A DNA stretch of 64,000 nt from CAWIHK01 sp963835935 (GCA_963835935.1 CAWIHK010000002.1:744001-808000); one strand, 5' to 3'; numbered from the stretch's first letter, positions 9,682-19,285 are shown. Numbers and translations are program-made. The notes: generated by a model from the sequence alone, not told the origin.

Positions 9682-10977
9682 ATGGACGCGTTGAAAAAAT
9701 TTGATCCGGAAATATATGCATCTCTGAAGAATGAACTTCATAGACAAAACACAAAACTGGAACTTATCGCCTCGGAAAATTTCGTCAGCATGGCAGTTTT
9801 GGAAGCGATGGGAAGCGTGATGACCAACAAATATGCAGAAGGCTATCCTGCTAAACGATATTACGGAGGATGTGAATTTGTCGATGTTGCCGAAAATGTT
9901 GCACGGGACAGAGTCAAAGAATTATTCGGAGCAGAATACGCCAATGTCCAGCCGCACTCCGGATCTCAGGCCAACATGGCTGTGTATTTCACATTTGTGA
10001 AACCGGGAGACAAAGTGTTGGGAATGAATCTCGCCCATGGCGGCCACCTGACACATGGCTCGCCGGTAAATTTCTCAGGGCAGTTGTACAATTTTGTCGC
10101 TTACGGAGTCTCGAAAGAAACGGGCTTCATCGATTACAATGAAGTAGAGGATATTGCGACTAGGGAAAAACCGAAGATGATTACGGTCGGCGCAAGCGCC
10201 TATTCAAGGAATATCGATTATAAAGCGTTCCGGCAGATTGCCGACAAAGTCGGAGCATTCCTCTTTGCCGACATTGCACATCCGGCTGGTTTGATTGCAA
10301 AAAAATTATTGAACGATCCGATCCCTTATTGCCATATCGTTACTTCCACCACTCATAAAACGCTTCGAGGTCCGCGTGGAGGTCTCATTCTCATGGGAAA
10401 GGATTTCGAAAATCCATTTGGAATCGTCGCGCCAAAATCGGGCCGGAAAAAGATGATGACGGAATTGGTGGACTCGACTGTTATTCCCGGCATTCAGGGT
10501 GGACCTTTGATGCATGTGATAGCAGCAAAAGCCGTTGCGTTCAAGGAAGCGTTGCAGCCGGAGTTCAAGGTTTACGCAGAACAAATCATCAAAAACGCGA
10601 AAGCGCTTGCAGCAGCAATGATGAAAAAAGGATATACGATTGTCTCCTCCGGAACCGACACTCACTTGATGTTGATCGATCTACGAAACAAAAATATCAC
10701 CGGAAAGGATGCTCAGGAATCGCTCGATGAATCCGGGATCACCGTGAACAAGAACGGCGTGCCGTTTGATGATAAGAGTCCGTTAATAACGAGCGGTATC
10801 AGAATTGGGACTCCGGCAGTCACAACTCGCGGAATGAAAGAAAGCGAGATGGGAATCATCGCTGATTTTATAGATGAAGTTTTAATGAATCAAGGAAAGA
10901 AAGAAGTTTATTCATCGGTGGCAAAGAGAGTGGAAAATCTCTGTTCAACATTTCCTTTGTACTCGGAGCTGCAATAA
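9682..10977 (+). CDS. glyA: Serine hydroxymethyltransferase
   Basis: This PLP enzyme converts serine and tetrahydrofolate to glycine and methylene-THF. The ATG at 9682 gives 431 residues, with AAGGAAAA upstream; an in-frame TTG at 9661 would overlap rpiB. Diagnostic segments are LIASENFVS, TNKYAEGYPAKRYYGG, VQPHSGSQANMAVY, GGHLTHGSPVNFSG, ADIAHPAGLIA and the PLP-lysine motif TTTHKTLRGPRGG. RIGTPAVTTRGM marks the C-terminal part. Length and motif order are normal. Confidence 0.97.
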   Translation: MDALKKFDPEIYASLKNELHRQNTKLELIASENFVSMAVLEAMGSVMTNKYAEGYPAKRYYGGCEFVDVAENVARDRVKELFGAEYANVQPHSGSQANMAVYFTFVKPGDKVLGMNLAHGGHLTHGSPVNFSGQLYNFVAYGVSKETGFIDYNEVEDIATREKPKMITVGASAYSRNIDYKAFRQIADKVGAFLFADIAHPAGLIAKKLLNDPIPYCHIVTSTTHKTLRGPRGGLILMGKDFENPFGIVAPKSGRKKMMTELVDSTVIPGIQGGPLMHVIAAKAVAFKEALQPEFKVYAEQIIKNAKALAAAMMKKGYTIVSSGTDTHLMLIDLRNKNITGKDAQESLDESGITVNKNGVPFDDKSPLITSGIRIGTPAVTTRGMKESEMGIIADFIDEVLMNQGKKEVYSSVAKRVENLCSTFPLYSELQ

Positions 10978-10996
10978 TTCTTTTGTTCCGGGATGA

Positions 10997-11063
10997 ATAA
11001 CCACAAAGGTCACAATGTCTACCTGGCAATCTATGAAGGACACAAAGAAATATCTGTCTTCTA
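10997..11063 (+). repeat. Direct repeat, left copy, flanking GxxExxY gene
   Basis: This starts with ATAACCACAAAGG and matches 11548 onward with one mismatch in the first 42 bases, then diverges while keeping a CAAAG...TCTTCT tail. Together with the right copy it brackets the GxxExxY gene between glyA and tatC. Confidence 0.85.
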
Positions 11064-11131
11064 GTCCAAAATAGTTAAGTTAAATACAGTATGTTTGATA
11101 AAAATAAAGACAACATCCAGCAACGCAGACA

Positions 11132-11533
11132 ATGAGCAACTACCAAAATTCAACTGATTTGCAAATCGAGAATAATCTTTCTCATGTTACAATCGATTGT
11201 GCAATAAAAGTTCACAAGGCGCTCGGTCCGGGATTATTAGAATCAGCGTATAAGGAATGTCTTGCTTTCGAATTGTCTCAAGAGGGATTTGACGTCAAAA
11301 GGGAAGTGGCGATGCCATTGGTGTATAAAAACATCACTATGGATTGTGGATATAGAATTGATCTACTGATCGAGAAAAAATTAATTATTGAAGTAAAGTC
11401 GGTTGAGGCGTTAAACGATGTTTATATCGCACAAGTACTCACTTATTTAAAATTGTCCGGATGTAGATTGGGGTTGTTAATCAATTTTAATGTCGCATTA
11501 CTTAAGAATGGCATCAAACGATTAATTTTATAA
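11132..11533 (+). CDS. GxxExxY protein (PD-(D/E)XK-like)
   Basis: This 133-residue protein of the GxxExxY family has the namesake GLLESAY after VHKALGP. A nuclease-like core follows: YRIDLLIEKKLIIEVKSVE (Asp ... Glu-x-Lys) and QVLTYLKLSGCRLGLLINFN. The family is widespread in FCB, planctomycete and cyanobacterial genomes, usually as a stand-alone gene with no established function. Here it is the only gene between two direct repeats, in an otherwise housekeeping plus-strand run. That suggests the gene and its flanks entered or move as one unit. Nuclease activity is only implied by the fold motif. Confidence 0.88.
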   Translation: MSNYQNSTDLQIENNLSHVTIDCAIKVHKALGPGLLESAYKECLAFELSQEGFDVKREVAMPLVYKNITMDCGYRIDLLIEKKLIIEVKSVEALNDVYIAQVLTYLKLSGCRLGLLINFNVALLKNGIKRLIL

Positions 11534-11547
11534 TTTTCAGAAAGAAG

Positions 11548-11660
11548 ATAACCACAAAGGACACAATGTCTACCTGGCAATCTATGAAGAACCCAAAGAT
11601 TTATTCTTCTTGGTGTCCTTTATATAAAGCATTATCACCTTCGTGTTCTTTGTGACATTT
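11548..11660 (+). repeat. Direct repeat, right copy, plus inverted tail
   Basis: This is the right copy of the element at 10997 (ATAACCACAAAGGACACAAT...). It continues into a segment with GGTGTCCTTTAT and CGTGTTCTTTGTGAC, the inverted form of the opening CACAAAGGACAC motif. The right end can therefore form imperfect stem-loops. It stops about 35 bp before tatC. Confidence 0.75.
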
Positions 11661-11693
11661 TTGAATCAGTTTCTATAATCAATTTCATTGAAT

Positions 11694-12470
11694 ATGTCCA
11701 TTTTTTCTCATAACCAATCGACCGCATCTGGCGAAAAGGAAATGTCATTCTTCGACCACCTCGAAGAACTGCGCTGGCGTATAATTAAATCGCTCATCAG
11801 TGTCGTCATAGGAAGCATCATTGTTTTTATTTTTTCCGATTGGGTGGTCAACAACGTAATCCTTGCGCCTGCTCTTCACACACAGCCGCCATTGAAGCTC
11901 ATCAATACAAGTCCGTATGGGCAATTAATGTTTTATCTCGAAGTTATCATGGTAGGTGGATTGATTCTTAGTGTTCCATATATTCTGTACCAGCTGTGGA
12001 AATTTATCGAGCCCGGCTTAATGCCGACCGAACGAAAATACGTCTCGTCGATTGTTGCTTCTACATCGCTTTGTTTTTTCGCCGGCGTTGTGTTCTCTTA
12101 TTTTATTATGCTTCCTCAGGCACTCGGATTCTTCGCGATTTTCGGTTCACCCAATGTTCAAAATTTCATTGACATTCGAGAGTACAGAAGTTTTGTGTTG
12201 AGTGTTGTGCTGGCATCAGGAGTAGTTTTTGAATTACCGATGATATCCTATTTTCTTTCGCGTTTCGGTATTTTATCGCCATCCTTCATGCGGAAATACC
12301 GCCGGCATGCAATCGTCATCATTCTTTTTTTGGCAGGCATCTTAACCCCGGGCCCCGACGTTTCAAGTCAGATTTTACTCGCCATACCGCTGTTGTGTCT
12401 CTATGAAATAAGCATCCTGTTGGCAGCCCTCGCGAAACGCAGACGCGACCGGGTCATGAAGGAAGCTTAA
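11694..12470 (+). CDS. tatC: Sec-independent protein translocase TatC
   Basis: TatC is the polytopic inner-membrane subunit of the twin-arginine translocase. The ATG at 11694 gives 258 residues; a TTG two codons earlier and an ATG at 11742 are alternatives. The conserved cytoplasmic start MSFFDHLEELRWRI is present, then about six membrane spans. Loop motifs FYLEVIMVGGLILSVPYILYQ, FIEPGLMPTERKY and FELPMISYFLSRFG match the family. LAGILTPGPDVSSQ precedes the last helices. No tatA/B is nearby. The polyprenyl synthase starts 2 bp after the stop, so the two genes are co-transcribed. Confidence 0.95.
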   Translation: MSIFSHNQSTASGEKEMSFFDHLEELRWRIIKSLISVVIGSIIVFIFSDWVVNNVILAPALHTQPPLKLINTSPYGQLMFYLEVIMVGGLILSVPYILYQLWKFIEPGLMPTERKYVSSIVASTSLCFFAGVVFSYFIMLPQALGFFAIFGSPNVQNFIDIREYRSFVLSVVLASGVVFELPMISYFLSRFGILSPSFMRKYRRHAIVIILFLAGILTPGPDVSSQILLAIPLLCLYEISILLAALAKRRRDRVMKEA

Positions 12471-12472
12471 TT

Positions 12473-13456
12473 ATGACAAGTGTGCTAAATCTTTCCCGGA
12501 TCGAAAAACCTGTTGAACGCGAGTTGCATGATTTCTCATCCTATTTTAAATCCGCGATGAAGTCAAATGTATTTCTCGTAGATACAATTACTCGTTATAT
12601 TTTAAAACAAAAAGGAAAAAGACTCCGCCCTCTGCTTGTTTTTCTCGCCGGCAAAGCGACCGGATCGGTTTCGGATGCCACGTTTCGGGCAGCAACGCTG
12701 GTTGAAATTCTCCACACAGCGACACTCATTCACGACGATGTAGTCGATGATGCCGATACACGGCGAGGCTTAGCATCGATCAACGCAGTCTGGAAAAATA
12801 AAATTGCCGTACTCATGGGCGATTTCCTTCTTTCACGCGGACTTCTTCTGGCTCTCAAATACGACAATATCTATGTTTTAAAAACAACATCCGATGCTGT
12901 CAAGAGAATGAGCGAAGGCGAGTTGCTGCAGATTCAGAAAAGCAGAAGCCTCGATATCGAAGAAGAAACTTATTACAGAATTGTGCGCGACAAAACAGCC
13001 TCATTGCTTTCCACCTGTTGCGAAATCGGAGCATACGCAAGCGGCGCGCACACCGAAGCAGTTGAAGCCTTAAGAGATTACGGTGAAAATCTAGGAATCG
13101 CATTTCAAATTCGTGATGATGTGCTCGATTATATCGGCCGAAAAAGCATAACCGGCAAACCCACCGGATTAGATATTAAAGAAAAGAAAATCTCTCTTCC
13201 GCTTATCTATGCCTTCCGGCAAGCATCTGGCAAAGAAACGCGAGCGGTTCTTAAAGCGATTAAGCATGGCGCTTCATCACGAGATGTTGTGAAAGTTGTT
13301 CAGTTCGTGGAAGAGTACGGTGGAATAGATTATGCGATGAACGTGGCAACGCAATTCGGAGAGAATGCAAAAAATAGGCTCAGTTCAATTCCCTCTAGCG
13401 AAACGAAAGATTCATTGTTATCGTTTGTTGATTTCGTAATACACAGATCAAAATAG
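12473..13456 (+). CDS. Polyprenyl diphosphate synthase
   Basis: This 327-residue trans-prenyl synthase builds the long isoprenoid chain of quinones. The first aspartate-rich motif is in LIHDDVVDDADTRRG and the second in FQIRDDVLDYIG. KGKRLRPLLV (allylic diphosphate binding) and a KPTGLDIKEKKISLPLIYA stretch are also present. It is closest in pattern to octaprenyl/heptaprenyl synthases (IspB/HepT type), but chain length cannot be read reliably. It overlaps nothing and follows tatC by 2 bp. Confidence 0.92.
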   Translation: MTSVLNLSRIEKPVERELHDFSSYFKSAMKSNVFLVDTITRYILKQKGKRLRPLLVFLAGKATGSVSDATFRAATLVEILHTATLIHDDVVDDADTRRGLASINAVWKNKIAVLMGDFLLSRGLLLALKYDNIYVLKTTSDAVKRMSEGELLQIQKSRSLDIEEETYYRIVRDKTASLLSTCCEIGAYASGAHTEAVEALRDYGENLGIAFQIRDDVLDYIGRKSITGKPTGLDIKEKKISLPLIYAFRQASGKETRAVLKAIKHGASSRDVVKVVQFVEEYGGIDYAMNVATQFGENAKNRLSSIPSSETKDSLLSFVDFVIHRSK

Positions 13457-13485
13457 AATATCCAAACAACAGGTTCAAACTTTCC

Positions 13486-13866
13486 TTAATTAAACCCATT
13501 ATGTTTGTCGTTTTCATTTCCCGCGGCATCCCATAAATTATCCGTTGTAGCAACGAGCCGTTCTGCAAGATTTATCAAAATCTTCCGCGCTACAGCAGGC
13601 TGCTGATGAATTAATTCGGTGAGTGTGCATTTGATGCAGACTACTTCGCTGGCTTCCACTGCCTTTAAGGTAGCTGTTCGCGGCCTGTTGAGAATGCCGC
13701 TTAATTCGCCGAAGATGGAACCGGGCTGATCGTATTCGGCAATCTTCAATTTTCCTTTAAGCACTACAACTTTCCCATTCTTAAGGATAAACCAACCGAG
13801 CCCTTCATCTCCTTCCTTCACAATAATTTCACCCGGTTTATAAATTTTTTGAATTAAGAATTCCAT
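13486..13866 (-). CDS. Cyclic nucleotide-binding domain protein
   Basis: From the ATG at 13866, preceded by GGAGG, the product is about 126 residues. The frame is open 7 codons further upstream, but that stretch contains the ribosome-binding site. It is a single cNMP-binding beta-roll: YKPGEIIVKEGDEG, FILKNGKVVVLKG, GSIFGELSGILNRPRTATLKA (phosphate-binding cassette, with Arg after the Gly-Glu-Leu) and a C-terminal helix. There is no DNA-binding HTH, so it is not a CRP-type regulator by itself. A class III cyclase is encoded at 23890-28308, but a link is speculative. Confidence 0.85.
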   Translation of the reverse strand: MEFLIQKIYKPGEIIVKEGDEGLGWFILKNGKVVVLKGKLKIAEYDQPGSIFGELSGILNRPRTATLKAVEASEVVCIKCTLTELIHQQPAVARKILINLAERLVATTDNLWDAAGNENDKHNGFN

Positions 13867-14117
13867 GCCGCCTCCATGAATCCCCATTCTTATCCACCAC
13901 TTTGTGAGATTTATTTGTCGCCCGAATCGATTCGGCGGTCGAGTTCGGATTATGGATGCTCAAGATTAACTGTTATATATACAAAAAAATAAATTAAAAG
14001 ACCAGCTTTCTAAGTAAAGATCTTTGCATCTTGATTTTTGCCCTCTTTTTTCTTTGTTTGTTATATTCTTTTCACTGTTTTTAAACGTATCATTTTTTTA
14101 AGAAATCTGGATAAAGT

Positions 14118-15590
14118 ATGTACGATTATAAGGATCTCAAAACTCTCATCAAATCACGGACTCCGATCATTGTGATCGAGACAACAGACGAACGGCGCAT
14201 TCTTGATATGCTGGCAAGCACAGCCTCGGCATTAAATTTAGTTTTGTATCGCTGGAGTATTGCTGAAGGGTTGAATGTTGGAAATAATTCATTTGAAGAA
14301 AATAAAGAAAACCTGGAGCCGACGGAAGTCTTGCGTGCTATCTGGAATAAGAAAAATAGCGGTCTATATGTCCTGCTTGATTTTCATCCATTCATGACCG
14401 ATGCAAGGAATGTCCGGCTAATCAAGGAAATTGCGCAACAAAACGACAAAACACGGCAAACAATTATTTTCGTCAGCCATAAATTCGATATTCCGGATGA
14501 ACTGAAAATTTTTACGGCGAGATTTGAACTCCGTCTCCCGTCTGATGACGAAATCGTTACCCTTATCAGAGGAATCTCTCAACGATGGATGCTCGCGTCC
14601 AAAGGAGCGCCGATGGTGATCTCTGACGAAATGATTTCCCTCCTTTTAAAAATTTTACGGGGGCTGTCTATACAGGAAATCGAACAAATCCTCTGTCAAA
14701 ATCTTACGTCACAAGAAATCACTCCCGATCATATCAACAACATCATCAAAGCCAAATACGACATCTTGAACAGGGAAGGAGTCTTGACGCTGGAACAGGA
14801 TACCGCGCATCTTTACGATGTCGGCGGATTGACAAACCTGAAGCACTGGCTTGAACAAAGAAAACCGGTTTTTTTACAGGAAAAAACAATTCCCGGTTTC
14901 AATATTCCGAAAGGCATACTTCTGCTCGGAATTCAAGGAAGCGGAAAAAGTCTGGCGGCGAAAGCCGTAGCCGGAACGTGGTGTGTGCCTTTGTTGAGAC
15001 TCGACTTCGGATCGTTGTATGATAAATACATCGGTGAAACTGAAAGAAAAACACGCGAATCACTCCGGATGGCTGACAGGATGTCGCCTTGCGTGCTTTG
15101 GTTCGATGAAATTGAAAAAGGAATATCTCTCGATACAACCGATGGCGGCACATCGCGCAGAATCCTGAGCACACTTCTCACGTGGATGTCAGAAAAAAAA
15201 TCTGCTGTCTTTTTAGTTGCAACTGCAAACGACATTCAGACACTGCCTCCTGAATTACTGAGAAAAGGACGTTTCGATGAAATATTTTTTGTCGATCTTC
15301 CCGATGCCGAAACGCGCAAGGAAATTTTTACCATTCATCTGGAGAAACGCGGATTGGATCCGTCGAAATTTGATTTTGACAAACTGCTGCCGGCAAGCGA
15401 AGGCTTCTCTGGTTCCGAAATCGAGCAGGCAATTGTCTCAGGACTTTATTCATGCATCGGAGATTCAGGTGTGCTGACAAGCGAAATTCTGCTCAACGAA
15501 CTTAGAGCTACAAAACCGCTGTCGGTAATCATGTCGGAACAAATCGAAGCTCTGCGTGAATGGGCAAAGGAACGGACAATTATCGCTTAA
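14118..15590 (+). CDS. AAA+ ATPase, Ycf46-like
   Basis: This 490-residue protein has the two-part layout of the Ycf46 family. Residues 1-200 form a degenerate RecA-like domain (SRTPIIVIETTDERRI, LYVLLDFHPFM, ARNVRLIKEIA). Residues from about 240 form an active AAA module. Walker A is GIQGSGKS near 271, Walker B is VLWFDEIEKG near 328, and the second region of homology with Arg fingers is LLRKGRFDEIFFVDLP near 380. EGFSGSEIEQA is the sensor-2-side helix. Ycf46 proteins are conserved in cyanobacteria, plastids and other bacteria; the cellular role is unclear. The following membrane protein gene starts 28 bp downstream. Confidence 0.88.
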   Translation: MYDYKDLKTLIKSRTPIIVIETTDERRILDMLASTASALNLVLYRWSIAEGLNVGNNSFEENKENLEPTEVLRAIWNKKNSGLYVLLDFHPFMTDARNVRLIKEIAQQNDKTRQTIIFVSHKFDIPDELKIFTARFELRLPSDDEIVTLIRGISQRWMLASKGAPMVISDEMISLLLKILRGLSIQEIEQILCQNLTSQEITPDHINNIIKAKYDILNREGVLTLEQDTAHLYDVGGLTNLKHWLEQRKPVFLQEKTIPGFNIPKGILLLGIQGSGKSLAAKAVAGTWCVPLLRLDFGSLYDKYIGETERKTRESLRMADRMSPCVLWFDEIEKGISLDTTDGGTSRRILSTLLTWMSEKKSAVFLVATANDIQTLPPELLRKGRFDEIFFVDLPDAETRKEIFTIHLEKRGLDPSKFDFDKLLPASEGFSGSEIEQAIVSGLYSCIGDSGVLTSEILLNELRATKPLSVIMSEQIEALREWAKERTIIA

Positions 15591-15618
15591 CTATCATATT
15601 AACATCGACGGAAGGACA

Positions 15619-16164
15619 ATGAAGATCATCATTTTTATTCTCTGCAGTCTTCCAATTATTTATTTTTCACGGCACTCTTTGTTCAACATTCGCCGGCATG
15701 GTTTCTATCGCTTCTGGAGCTGGGAAGCGATATTATGGCTTGTGGCAAACGATGCCCGGATATGGTTCTCTCATCCATTTTCAATTCATCAGATTATATC
15801 CTGGATATTGCTCATTCTGTCGTTGATACCTGCAATCATCGGGATCATGCAGTTGGTGAGAAGAGGTAAACCAAAGCCATCGCGCGATGACGAAGCGTTG
15901 TTCAAGTTTGAAAAAACCACTCAGTTAATCACAACCGGAATTTATAAATATATCCGGCATCCGCTTTACAGTTCATTATTAATTCTTACCTGGGGAGTGT
16001 TTTTCAAAAATCCGATTTGGGATTTACTGCCGATAGCAATTTTTTCCACAGCCTGTTTGATTATGACGGCTCATATTGAAGAACAAGAAAATATTAATTT
16101 CTTTGGTGAAGTGTATTTAGAATACAAAAAGAATTCAAAGATATTCATTCCGTATATTTTTTAA
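15619..16164 (+). CDS. Isoprenylcysteine carboxyl methyltransferase-like membrane protein
   Basis: The product is 181 residues from the ATG at 15619, preceded by GAAGGA; the frame is open upstream into the AAA gene but the RBS supports this start. It has about four to five membrane spans. The C-terminal half carries the ICMT/PEMT-type signature TTGIYKYIRHPLYSSLLIL (a Gly-x-Tyr-x-x-x-Arg-His-Pro SAM-binding motif) and an EEQENINFFGEVYLEYKK tail. The substrate in bacteria is usually unknown. Confidence 0.82.
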   Translation: MKIIIFILCSLPIIYFSRHSLFNIRRHGFYRFWSWEAILWLVANDARIWFSHPFSIHQIISWILLILSLIPAIIGIMQLVRRGKPKPSRDDEALFKFEKTTQLITTGIYKYIRHPLYSSLLILTWGVFFKNPIWDLLPIAIFSTACLIMTAHIEEQENINFFGEVYLEYKKNSKIFIPYIF

Positions 16165-16183
16165 TTGAAAAGGGATGATGATC

Positions 16184-17056
16184 ATGATCAAACAGAAGAA
16201 AATCACTTCACGTATATTGCTGATATTTCCCATAATATTTATTATCTGGCAGTTTAACACTAATGCTCAAGAATTTAAAAATGTCTCAGAGGCCATCGAC
16301 TCTTTACGAAGTTCAGAAAATGAAATTGAAAAAGCGGCATTAAATTATCTATCTACTTGTCCAGATAAATCTATTCCAATTCTTGAAGAAGTTATTACCA
16401 AACAGGAGAATAACTGGTACGAGGCTGCAGATGCTTTGACTAAAATTGGGGGAAAGAAGGTAGTTCCATTCTACATTGAATTGTTGAAAAATAATTTCTA
16501 TGAAAAGAATAAAAAGGGTGAAAGAATTGGATACGGGTTGGGATCGGGAAATGGTTGTACGGTAATTCCGTATATATATGGATCAGTCTTAGCCGACCAA
16601 TTAGGGTATTTAGGCGATACATCCGCAATTCCAGTTCTCAAAGATGCAGTCCGGCAAGGAGATTATTATGTCCGAGAAGCGGCATATAATGCCTTATACA
16701 GATTGAAAGTAATGACTATTGATCAGTTATTTGATATAGCTATAAAGCATTCAGATCCTGAAGCACATATCTTAGAGTTAATTTCTGGAATTGCGTGGGT
16801 AAAAACATATACAGAACCAAAAAATGCCATTGAGATATATGATCGTATTATTCGTGAATTTCCCGAGGATGACTATTATGTTACTTCTTCGCATTTCTGG
16901 AAAATTGATTGTTATGAAATACTCGACCGTCTTGATGATGCTATAACAGAATGTGAAGAAGTTATGAAACATTCGCAACATAAAGATATGGTTAAACAAG
17001 CTGAAGCAAAAAAGGCGGAACTTATTTCTTCAAAGGAGAAGAAAATAACTAAATAA
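16184..17056 (+). CDS. Secreted HEAT/TPR-repeat protein
   Basis: This is an about 290-residue exported protein with a signal peptide (KITSRILLIFPIIFIIWQ ... NAQ). Three ATGs are possible (16175, 16178, 16184); AAGGG lies about 9 nt before 16184. The body shows HEAT-like repeats (SIPILEEVITKQENNWYEAADALTKIG; SAIPVLKDAVRQGDYYVREAAYNALYRL). A C-terminal TPR-like part follows (AIEIYDRIIREFPEDDYY ... RLDDAITECEEVMKHS). It is probably periplasmic or surface protein-binding. I do not recognise a named family. Confidence 0.75.
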   Translation: MIKQKKITSRILLIFPIIFIIWQFNTNAQEFKNVSEAIDSLRSSENEIEKAALNYLSTCPDKSIPILEEVITKQENNWYEAADALTKIGGKKVVPFYIELLKNNFYEKNKKGERIGYGLGSGNGCTVIPYIYGSVLADQLGYLGDTSAIPVLKDAVRQGDYYVREAAYNALYRLKVMTIDQLFDIAIKHSDPEAHILELISGIAWVKTYTEPKNAIEIYDRIIREFPEDDYYVTSSHFWKIDCYEILDRLDDAITECEEVMKHSQHKDMVKQAEAKKAELISSKEKKITK

Positions 17057-17134
17057 CTGATGTTAGTTTCATTTTAAAAACTTTTCAATTGTATAATTAA
17101 CTCAGTACTTGTTAATCAGTTTTTACCGTGTAAA

Positions 17135-17653
17135 TTATTGCTCACTCAATAATTTTTTAACCTCGGCTTCAAACACTTCCTTCGGGCGAAGACCCATAAA
17201 ATGCGCCCGTATGATTCCCTTTTTGTCGATGATGAATGTGGTGGGAATAATTTCGATGTTTCCGTATTTCTGGACGACATCTTCATCACCCATCACTATC
17301 GGATAATTTATGCCATTGTCGGAAACAAATCTCCGTACGACAGCCGGTCCAGCTTGATCGAGAGAAACGCCAAGCATTGCAAATCCCTTCGAACCAAGTT
17401 CCGTCTGCAATTGAATGAAGTCGGGTATTTCCATTCGGCACGGCCCGCACCACGTTGCCCAAAAATCCACTACAACAACTTTGCCTATGTAATCTGTAAT
17501 TCGAATTTCTTTCCCATCGAGATTCGGAAGTGAAAAATATGCCGCTTGTTTTCCGATTAACGGACTCGTCTCCTCCATCTGTGCAAAAAGGCTATTCGGC
17601 CAGAAAAGCACTCCCAGAAAAAAAGTAACAATGATTATTCGATATGTTCTCAT
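17135..17653 (-). CDS. TlpA-like thioredoxin-fold protein
   Basis: This 172-residue periplasmic thiol-disulfide protein has a signal peptide ending LFAQ near residue 25. The redox motif WATWCGPCRMEIP has Cys69 and Cys72, and the cis-Pro loop is IEIIPTTFIID. The redoxin-type insert GKQAAYFSLPNLDGKEI and GVSLDQAGPAVVRRFV match the TlpA/ResA/AhpC-TSA group. It is probably a thiol reductant in cytochrome or envelope-protein maturation. It precedes, and converges with, the HEAT protein gene. Confidence 0.9.
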   Translation of the reverse strand: MRTYRIIIVTFFLGVLFWPNSLFAQMEETSPLIGKQAAYFSLPNLDGKEIRITDYIGKVVVVDFWATWCGPCRMEIPDFIQLQTELGSKGFAMLGVSLDQAGPAVVRRFVSDNGINYPIVMGDEDVVQKYGNIEIIPTTFIIDKKGIIRAHFMGLRPKEVFEAEVKKLLSEQ

Positions 17654-17720
17654 CGCTTATTCTCCTTTTCTATAATCGTCTCATATACGAAACAACTGCT
17701 TCATTCAATTCGTTCACGCA

Positions 17721-17951
17721 TCATTCCAAACCGCAGGTTCCGCCGCAACAACCGGATGCACATGGAGGCAATTTACGCGAAGCCGGCCCAGAACCTGCGT
17801 TGTTTTTCCCGACATTCGTGAGCGACATCAATCGTTTATAATTTTTCGACCGACATAAAGGGCAGACAACATCACTTTGAACCTCACGCACGAGATGAAA
17901 AATTTCATAATTCGAACCGCAATCCTTGCATGCATATTCATATGTTGGCAT
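17721..17951 (-). CDS. FmdB-family zinc ribbon protein
   Basis: This 76-residue protein starts MPTYEYACKDCGSNYEIFH and has a second CxxC (CPLCRS), together a four-cysteine zinc ribbon typical of FmdB putative regulatory proteins. The tail is unusually Cys/Gly-rich (CASGCCGGTCG), a feature seen in many family members. It sits 20 bp from the metallophosphoesterase and may be co-transcribed with it. The function is unknown. Confidence 0.88.
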   Translation of the reverse strand: MPTYEYACKDCGSNYEIFHLVREVQSDVVCPLCRSKNYKRLMSLTNVGKNNAGSGPASRKLPPCASGCCGGTCGLE

Positions 17952-17971
17952 AATTATTTTCCCGATTTTTT

Positions 17972-19169
17972 TTATTGTTGTAATTCAATCAATGTAATTT
18001 CCGCCGGCGCTTGAAATCGAAACGGAGCGCCGGTCATTCCTATTCCATTTGTTATACTCAAACCCATGTTCCCAATTTCCCAGAATCCTGAAACATACGG
18101 CGTTTCAATACTCGAGAAAGCGAAAGACCATCCCGGAAAACCGAATGTGATTTGACCGCCATGTGTATGCCCACCGCAACAAAGGCTATAACCGCTTGCC
18201 GCCGCCGAATTAATCATAGCAATCGAAGGTTCGTGCACAAGTAAAACAGAATATCCCGCGATCCGGCGCCTTTGTCAATAATGTTGCTTTTAAGTTCGTT
18301 TGACGGCCATAGAAATTTGTAGCCATCGTTAGATAAATCGAAGTGCTGTCGTTGATATGAATGATCAGGGTCGAATCGTCGGCGAAGCGAATTCCATATT
18401 TTGCGTACGATCGAATAATATCCTCTTCATCTACCCACTCATCGTGATTTCCGAGACAGGCATAAATTCCATGTCTCGAATATATTTGAGATAATTCAAC
18501 AGCCGCGGCATCTGTGTAGTTACGAGATGCCGAAATTAAATCTCCGGTAAAAAAAACGACATCAGGTTTTAGTTCTTTTCCCTTCTGAAGAACTTCGTGT
18601 AAGAAATCAGGCTGCGTTCTTTCATCGGCATGAAAATCGCTCAAGTGAAGAATCCGAAATCCTTGCAGAGACGGTGGAAGATTTGGAAGCCGGAGCATGT
18701 GATGGGTCACCTTTACATAGTTAGTGTCGCTCACAATTTTTAGTGGAATATACACCAAGAGAGCAATAAAAATAAAATATTCAATCCTTCGGAACCAACA
18801 ATGTATGTTATTAACCATCGAAGGAATAAGAACTCTTAAACATATCGATAAGAAGTGAAAAATAATTGTGCATAAAAAAAACTCAACGACGAATATTATG
18901 ACGAACCAGTACGGATATGCAAAACAGAGATCGATGAACCGATTTTCGCCGTACGAGACATTGAGAGTCCATGAATATTTGTGGTAGAACCCAATGATAA
19001 GCATCGCCGGATATGCGACAAAGAAAAAGCCCATCACTTGAAAAATCGACCTGATGATGGTGCGTACTCCGATTTTTCTATTGTCCGAATAATCGTTAAG
19101 TCGTCGCCAATTATACCACCCCATGAGAACGACTGGAACGAATATATATAGTACCAACTTTATGATCAA
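17972..19169 (-). pseudogene. Membrane metallophosphoesterase, frameshifted
   Basis: The first frame (19169 to about 18260) encodes about 300 residues: four or more membrane spans (to about residue 150), then a calcineurin-like phosphoesterase with LHLSDFHAD, VVFFTGDLIS and CLGNHDEWVDEED. The last metal motif, GGHTHGGQITF, lies in a second frame that continues to 17972 (HEPSIAMINSAAASGYS upstream of it). Reading through requires removing one base around 18255-18262 (GATCGCGGG on the minus strand). All metal-binding motifs are intact across the two frames, and the downstream frame has no other disruption. This suggests a recent indel or a consensus error rather than an old pseudogene. The TM-phosphoesterase layout is that of YkuE/YaeI-like enzymes. 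Confidence 0.8.
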
Positions 19170-19285
19170 TGGAACTTTGTGCAGACTTACCTCTTATAAA
19201 TTATTATATGGTACAAAAAAACGCCTATTGAATCAATTCTTGTTTTTACAAAACCAGAATCGTATTCTGAAGATAGAGATATTAT

